The translations under genes and the position numbers were made by a program. Of a stretch of 8,737 nt of DNA, positions 4,399 through 8,737 are shown piece by piece. The stretch is from an uncultured Veillonella sp. (GTDB taxonomy: Bacteria > Bacillota > Negativicutes > Veillonellales > Veillonellaceae), in contig NZ_CAKPTN010000067.1 of the NCBI RefSeq assembly GCF_934190855.1, forward strand, positions 1-8,737, in the 5' to 3' direction. Every line of letters starts with the position of its first letter. Position 1 is the first letter of the stretch. The notes beneath the pieces were generated by a model. It worked only from the letters and a program-made list of their open reading frames with translations. It was not told the origin of the DNA and ran no database searches.

Positions 4399-6537
4399 AT
4401 GTTACAATTTTCTGTAGTAAAAAAACTCAGAAATCGCTTGCATGTTAAGGTTACAGGTCATCATTTTACAGAAGCTGAAGCAGCTTATGTAGAGGATACA
4501 TTACTTCTTAACGATGCAATTGTAGATGTAACCTTCTACACTCGCAGCAGTCAAGTTGCCATTAAACATACTGGTGATGTTGACGCTGTGCGTGAAGCAG
4601 TGCTAGGTCTACGCGATTTAGACTTGTCTGAAGCACCTGCTTTGAACGAATATTCTCCACGCTTGGTAAATAAAAAATACCGTGAAATGATGATCAACCG
4701 CACTGCAGTTTACTTAGGTAAAAAAGCAGTGTTGCCTGCACCAATTGCAGCTGCATGGGCATGGTTTGATGGTATTAAATTTATCGGCAAAGCCATTAAA
4801 ACATTGTGGCAACGTAAGTTAACTGTAGAAGTACTTGATGGTGTAGCTATTGGTGCTGCATTACTTCAAAAAGATTACCCTACAGCTGGCGCTGTTATGT
4901 ACCTATTAGGTATTGGCGATATCTTAGAAGAATGGACTCACCGTAAATCTGTATTAAATCTTGCTCAAAGCATGTCTTTGAATGTAGATAAGGTATGGGT
5001 TTTGGTTGACGACATTGAAGTGAGCAAGCCAGTTAACGAAGTTGTAGCAGGGGATCAAATTATCATTCGCCAAGGCGAAGTAATTCCATTGGATGGTGTC
5101 GTTATCGATGGGGTTGTTCTTGTTAATGAAAGCTCCATGACTGGTGAACCAGAAGCGGTTCGTCGTGATAAAGAAAGCTCTGTATATGCTGGTACTGTTG
5201 TTGAAGACGGTAAAGCTATTGTAGAAGTACGGAGCACATCCAAAACTTCTCGTTACGAAAAAATCGTTAACCTTATTGAAGAGTCTGAACAAATGAAATC
5301 CGGTATGGAACAACAAGCATACCGTATGGCAGATAAATTAGTTCCTATTAGCTTTATTGGTGCTGGTTTAACATACTTGTTAACTCGCAATGTGATGAAA
5401 GCATTGTCTTTCGTAATGGTTGACTTCTCTTGTGCTCTTAAATTATCTATTCCATTAGCAGTACTTTCCGCTATGCAAGAAGCATCTAAACGCGGTATCA
5501 CTGTTAAAGGTGGTAAATTCTTAGAACAAATTGCACAAGCAGATATGATTGTATTCGACAAAACAGGTACACTCACAAAAGCAGAACCTGAATTTGAACA
5601 AATCATTCCGTTTAACGGTCACGATGCAGATGAAATGTTAAAATTAGCTGCATGTATTGAGGAACATTTCCCTCATTCCATGGCAAAAGCAATTGTACGC
5701 GCTGCGAAGGATCATTCCTTGCCTCATAAGGAAATGCACTCTGACGTAGAATACGTTGTAGCTCATGGTATTGCATCTAAAGTTGGTCGCTACCGTGTAC
5801 GCATTGGTAGTGCTCACTATATCTTTGATGATGAAAAAACAAAGATTCCTGCAGATGAACAAGAAAAGTTCAATAATTTACCAAATTCTTCCTCTCATAT
5901 TTACCTCGCTATTGGGGGTACACTAGCAGCGGTTATTTGTATTAAAGACCCTGTTCGTGAGGAAGCAAAACAAGTTATAGCTGATTTACATACTTTGGGC
6001 ATTAAAAAGGTTGTCATGATGACTGGCGACTCCAAACGTAATGCACAACGTGTAGCTAACGAACTCGGTATTGATGAAGTGCATGCTGAAGTATTACCAG
6101 AAGATAAAGCAGCTTATGTAAAACAAGCAAAAGCTGAAGGCTATACTGTTATGATGGTAGGGGATGGTATTAATGATTCCCCAGCAATTTCTGAGGCACA
6201 TGTTGGTATCGCGATGAATGAAGGCGCGCCAATCGCTCAAAAAATTGCAAATGTTACTATTTCTTCCGATCATCTACAAGCTCTTGTAGACTTACGCCGC
6301 ATTTCTATGGCATTGATGAAACGTATCAAAGCTAACTACAATGGTATCGTTGGTTTCAATGGTGCTCTTGTTGGTGGTGGCGTACTCGGTATTATGCCGC
6401 CAAGCCAAACAGCTTGGTTGCACAATCTATTCACATTGGGTATTGGCTTAGAAAGCATGACTCCATTGTTGAAAAAAGAAGAACCAAAGGACGCTGTTCC
6501 TACAATTGATGTAACAGCTGACTCTGTAGTAGCTTAA
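4399..6537 (+). CDS. P1B-type heavy-metal translocating ATPase with non-canonical metal site
   Basis: This 712-residue P-type ATPase should transport a metal ion across the inner membrane using ATP. Catalytic motifs are intact: actuator TGEP (residues 248-251), phosphorylation site DKTGT with Asp387, TGDS (542-545) and hinge GDGINDSPA (588-596). The nucleotide domain has FPHSMAKAIV with His426, where the usual P1B HP dipeptide is HS. The membrane metal site, normally CPC, SPC or similar, reads DFSCALKLS (342-350), with Cys345 as the only cysteine, Ser in place of Pro and a Lys at 348. Residues 1 to about 75 look like a degenerate ferredoxin-fold metal domain without CxxC. The C terminus ends with LHNLFTLGIGLESMTPLL and a short hydrophilic tail. 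These features match a Firmicute subgroup of uncertain substrate; Fe, Mn, Zn or Co are all possible and direction is probably export. It follows the small DUF6110-like gene and has AGAGGA at 4385-4390. Confidence 0.9.
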   Translation: MLQFSVVKKLRNRLHVKVTGHHFTEAEAAYVEDTLLLNDAIVDVTFYTRSSQVAIKHTGDVDAVREAVLGLRDLDLSEAPALNEYSPRLVNKKYREMMINRTAVYLGKKAVLPAPIAAAWAWFDGIKFIGKAIKTLWQRKLTVEVLDGVAIGAALLQKDYPTAGAVMYLLGIGDILEEWTHRKSVLNLAQSMSLNVDKVWVLVDDIEVSKPVNEVVAGDQIIIRQGEVIPLDGVVIDGVVLVNESSMTGEPEAVRRDKESSVYAGTVVEDGKAIVEVRSTSKTSRYEKIVNLIEESEQMKSGMEQQAYRMADKLVPISFIGAGLTYLLTRNVMKALSFVMVDFSCALKLSIPLAVLSAMQEASKRGITVKGGKFLEQIAQADMIVFDKTGTLTKAEPEFEQIIPFNGHDADEMLKLAACIEEHFPHSMAKAIVRAAKDHSLPHKEMHSDVEYVVAHGIASKVGRYRVRIGSAHYIFDDEKTKIPADEQEKFNNLPNSSSHIYLAIGGTLAAVICIKDPVREEAKQVIADLHTLGIKKVVMMTGDSKRNAQRVANELGIDEVHAEVLPEDKAAYVKQAKAEGYTVMMVGDGINDSPAISEAHVGIAMNEGAPIAQKIANVTISSDHLQALVDLRRISMALMKRIKANYNGIVGFNGALVGGGVLGIMPPSQTAWLHNLFTLGIGLESMTPLLKKEEPKDAVPTIDVTADSVVA

Positions 6538-6541
6538 TTAG

Positions 6542-6591
6542 AAACCTCCATATAAGGTATTCATTTACCTATATGGAGGTTTTTCTTTTTT
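6542..6591 (+). terminator. Strong rho-independent terminator after the P-type ATPase
   Basis: AAACCTCCATATA (6542-6554) pairs with TATATGGAGGTTT (6570-6582) over 13 perfect base pairs. After one bulged A the stem continues with GGTA/TACC, leaving a 6-base loop. A long T-tract interrupted by a single C (6580-6591) follows. This is the strongest terminator in the window and closes the metal block. Confidence 0.95.
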
Positions 6592-6592
6592 G

Positions 6593-6621
6593 ATGACATT
6601 TATCTATGATTATTGTAAAAT
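6593..6621 (+). promoter_or_regulatory. Promoter of the membrane-protein / ECF operon
   Basis: A -35 ATGACA (6593-6598, 5 of 6 to TTGACA), a 17-base spacer and a -10 TAAAAT (6616-6621, 5 of 6) give a good sigma-A type promoter just after the preceding terminator. The predicted start is near 6628, about 25 bases before the first ATG. The leader is too short to hold a riboswitch, so vitamin control by a leader RNA is not supported here. Confidence 0.65.
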
Positions 6622-6652
6622 ACAAAGAGATTACATATCATAGGAGATCTAT

Positions 6653-7057
6653 ATGAACATTTTGATAGATATTTGTAAACGATCCTTCTATTTGAATCTA
6701 TTTATCGTGGTAATTCCGATTATTGCGTATATGATTCATAATGGATCGAGTGCGACAGTAGCATTAGTTTGGTATTTGTTGTTATCCTTATTTATGCCTT
6801 GGGCTTATTTATCGTTTAAAGACAGTACTTTTGGTGATGGTAAATCCATAAGCCGTATTGCTTATATAGTGAGTTGGATTGCCATTCATGGCATTGCATA
6901 TAAAGGCATTTTCCTAGGTGTAGATTTATCTATGTTGTGGGGATGGCCTACTGTAGGCCGAGATGTGGCTTTTTTAGTGTCTATGTATATTGGTGTCACA
7001 ATTAGTCTGATTGTTGCGTACGGCTTAACTCGATTAATGGGAGGCCGTAATGAATAA
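6653..7057 (+). CDS. Four-helix membrane protein of unknown function
   Basis: I do not recognise the family. The 134 residues form four hydrophobic segments at about 12-29, 33-55, 66-90 and 104-127. The hydrophilic loop KDSTFGDGKSISR lies at about 56-68, and LWGWPTVGRD lies before the last helix. There is no signal peptide cleavage site, no cysteine pair and no catalytic motif; the only cysteine is C8. The start is supported by AGGAG at 6642-6646, six bases before ATG. The gene is first in its operon and its last 8 bases overlap the start of the next membrane protein gene, which argues that the two products are made in a fixed ratio and may form one complex. Its position upstream of an ECF S component hints at a role in small-molecule transport or membrane metabolism, without proof. 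Confidence 0.85.
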   Translation: MNILIDICKRSFYLNLFIVVIPIIAYMIHNGSSATVALVWYLLLSLFMPWAYLSFKDSTFGDGKSISRIAYIVSWIAIHGIAYKGIFLGVDLSMLWGWPTVGRDVAFLVSMYIGVTISLIVAYGLTRLMGGRNE

Positions 7058-7892
7058 AAGTTTTTGGCAATTTACCTTTGTTTGTGCGCTCTTTGTTAGT
7101 GCTGTTACGACAGTACTTTCGTTGAGTGGTGCCTTATCATTACCAGTATTAGTATTTCCTGTATTATCGCTGGTAATACCATTTATGGTGCGCCGACTAA
7201 AGAATGCTAAATTTAATGATGACTTGCCATTGTATATGGGCTATCATACATATAGCTGGGCGTGGTGGACTGTATTTTCTTTTCTCCACACGCCATTTAG
7301 CTTTAATGTAGATAACGGTTTAACCAAAGCATTACTATTATTTGTAGTGTACTTTATTGTTCAAGTTCTTATTGAACTATGCGGCTTATTAGGAACAAAA
7401 TTTTTCAATCGTACCCATCATTGGGGCATGATTGATGAAGCCCTAGATATGATTGGCTATATTATACCGATTCCGTTCTTATATATCGGTTCCATTTTAC
7501 ATATTGACTTACAAGACCCAATGGTATATTTTATGTATGCATCATCAATGAATGTAAATATATTATTTGCTGAGCTTGTATTGTTGCTGGTATCTTTATT
7601 GGTATTTGTATTTTACTTATACCCTCGCGATTTAGCATATAAAGGTGTGCGTTTATTGCGCATTGTTATTACTGCAGGTATGTGGCTTGCTATGAATGCT
7701 CATATATTATATGGTGGCTACATTCCTGAATTTGTATTATCTTTAGTTCCTACCGTTTTCCCAACGTACCAAGGTAATCCGCTTGTATTTATAACGCCAG
7801 CTCTTTTAGAGTCTGGTATGATAGGTGTAGCTGTAATTATTGGTGCATTGGTAGAGCGTGGTATTATTTCACGTCGCCGTGAAAGTATTTAA
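7050..7892 (+). CDS. Multi-spanning membrane protein of unknown function
   Basis: I do not recognise the family. The 280 residues contain about eight hydrophobic segments (roughly 8-29, 31-47, 66-83, 93-115, 134-151, 169-191, 203-221 and 248-268) and a basic C terminus (SRRRES). Loops between them carry aromatic and histidine clusters: YHTYSWAWW (65-73) with H80, NRTHHWGMIDEALD (120-133), and H218 near the seventh segment. Such conserved-looking polar residues near the membrane could bind a ligand or metal, but no known motif is matched. The ATG overlaps the end of the preceding gene by 8 bases, with GGGAGG at 7039-7044 inside that gene, showing translational coupling. The ECF S-component gene starts 50 bases later. 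It could be a permease, an integral membrane enzyme or an assembly factor. Confidence 0.87.
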   Translation: MNKSFWQFTFVCALFVSAVTTVLSLSGALSLPVLVFPVLSLVIPFMVRRLKNAKFNDDLPLYMGYHTYSWAWWTVFSFLHTPFSFNVDNGLTKALLLFVVYFIVQVLIELCGLLGTKFFNRTHHWGMIDEALDMIGYIIPIPFLYIGSILHIDLQDPMVYFMYASSMNVNILFAELVLLLVSLLVFVFYLYPRDLAYKGVRLLRIVITAGMWLAMNAHILYGGYIPEFVLSLVPTVFPTYQGNPLVFITPALLESGMIGVAVIIGALVERGIISRRRESI

Positions 7893-7942
7893 TTTCTAGT
7901 TTCGACTTATATCCAACATGGAATGAGAACGAAGGAGGATTT

Positions 7943-8737
7943 ATGAACAACAATGAACGTCTAAAGGATGATAACACAACTGTATCAATCCCTGACAATG
8001 AAACGAAGCGCCCTGTAGAGCGTCCAAAGGCTGAAAAACAAAAGAAAAGTAGTATTACAATTCGTGAACTTACCATTATCGGTTTATTAGCCGGTATTAC
8101 GATTGCTTTAGGCTTATCTGGATATGGTATCATCCCATTGGGACCACTCAATGTAACAACACTACATGTACCAACATTGATTGGTGCCATTGTAGAGGGG
8201 CCTAAGGTAGGTGGCTTTGTAGGCTTTATTTTTGGTTGCTATAGCTTATGGCAAAATATTACAGCGCCAAACATCTTATCACCACTATTTATCAATCCAA
8301 TTATTTCCGTATTGCCTCGTGTATTGTTCCCAATCTTAGCATATTTAGTATATTTAGTATTGTGGAAAGTATCTCAAGGTCCACGTATCATCGTTACAGC
8401 ATTTATGGGCACTATCTTCCATACCATCATGGTTATGGGCTTGATCTTCTTGCTTTACGCAGATATGTTTGCTCTTAAAATGAACCTTAGCCCTGATCAA
8501 GTATTAGGATCTATTCTTTTCTTATCTGCTACCCATGGTATTCCGGAAGCTGTTTTTGCGGCTGTTATCGTTACACCAGTAGCGATGGCATTACGTAAAG
8601 TATTGCGTAAAGATACTCCTAAAAAAGCTAAGGAGGAAACTGTGACTGTTGCAGAAACAAAAACTACAGAACCTGAATTAGCTGGAACTACTACAGTAGA
8701 AACTAAAGAAGCTAGCGGTGCAGAAGAAAACTTAACA
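7943..8737 (+). CDS. ECF transporter S component, 3' end outside window
   Basis: This reads as the substrate-binding membrane subunit (S component) of an energy-coupling-factor vitamin transporter. It would work with a shared EcfT and two EcfA ATPases encoded elsewhere. The frame stays open for 265 codons to the window edge with no stop. ATG follows AAGGAGG (7932-7938). Residues 1-39 are a charged hydrophilic tail. The first helix starts at about 40 (IRELTIIGLLAGITIALG), followed by the characteristic IPLGPLNVTTLHVPTLIGA (64-82) and GPKVGGFVGFIFG (86-98) segments, then NPIISVLPRVLFP (118-130) and HGIPEAVFAAVIV (198-210). These are typical of the general ECF_trnsprt S-component family; pantothenate-type S components look similar, but the substrate is not decided. 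After the last helix a basic stretch leads into an unusually long Thr/Glu/Ala-rich tail from about residue 224 onward. It is third in an operon with two unknown membrane proteins. Confidence 0.88.
   Translation, partial: MNNNERLKDDNTTVSIPDNETKRPVERPKAEKQKKSSITIRELTIIGLLAGITIALGLSGYGIIPLGPLNVTTLHVPTLIGAIVEGPKVGGFVGFIFGCYSLWQNITAPNILSPLFINPIISVLPRVLFPILAYLVYLVLWKVSQGPRIIVTAFMGTIFHTIMVMGLIFLLYADMFALKMNLSPDQVLGSILFLSATHGIPEAVFAAVIVTPVAMALRKVLRKDTPKKAKEETVTVAETKTTEPELAGTTTVETKEASGAEENLT

Noticed and set aside
4954..5316. Minus-strand open frame of 120 codons inside the P-type ATPase gene
   Set aside because: It lies wholly within a gene with intact catalytic motifs, has no ribosome binding site of note and its translation has no recognisable domain; it is a shadow frame.
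5253..5606. Minus-strand open frame of 117 codons inside the P-type ATPase gene
   Set aside because: It is antisense to the well conserved DKTGT region, and its composition reflects the sense codons.
7864..8190. Minus-strand open frame of 108 codons across the end of the 280-residue protein gene and the start of the S-component gene
   Set aside because: It overlaps the intergenic ribosome binding site and conserved S-component motifs on the other strand, so it is not credible as a gene.
8248..8478. Plus-strand frame of 76 codons
   Set aside because: It is a frame-shifted reading of the S-component gene, which is open in another frame throughout with family motifs.

Overview
The window looks like an AT-rich chromosome of a low-GC Firmicute. 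The codon usage (many TTA, GTA, CGT and ACA codons), the strong AGGAGG-type ribosome binding sites and the family content fit Negativicutes, most likely a Veillonella-type diderm Firmicute. That taxonomic call is an inference from sequence style and not a match to a reference. There is no sign of a mobile element, CRISPR array, rRNA or tRNA.

Layout. (1) 1-383, minus strand: the N-terminal third of a DEAD-box RNA helicase, with its own promoter. (2) 384-959: a long, very AT-rich divergent intergenic region carrying several copies of the Fur-like half-site TGATAAT, a perfect palindrome, and a good sigma-A-type promoter for the next operon. (3) 960-3575: feoA-feoB, the ferrous iron importer. FeoB carries an unusually long acidic extracytoplasmic loop. 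(4) 3806-4012: a small FeoB-associated Cys-rich membrane protein with its own candidate promoter and Fur-like half-sites, ended by a terminator. (5) 4122-6537: a small membrane-anchored helical protein (DUF6110-like) and a P1B-type heavy-metal ATPase with a non-canonical transmembrane metal site, closed by a very strong terminator. (6) 6653-8737: a new transcription unit with two overlapping multi-spanning membrane proteins of unknown function followed by the S component of an ECF vitamin transporter, which runs off the window.

The genes from 960 to 6537 read as a metal-homeostasis block. Fe(II) enters through FeoB, FeoA and the Cys-rich protein are accessory factors, and the P-type ATPase with its small partner probably moves a transition metal in the opposite direction. 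Its substrate cannot be read from known motifs. Fur-like half-sites upstream of feoA and of the Cys-rich gene suggest common iron control. The least explained parts are the P-type ATPase pair, the FeoB insertion, and the two unknown membrane proteins tied to the ECF S component.
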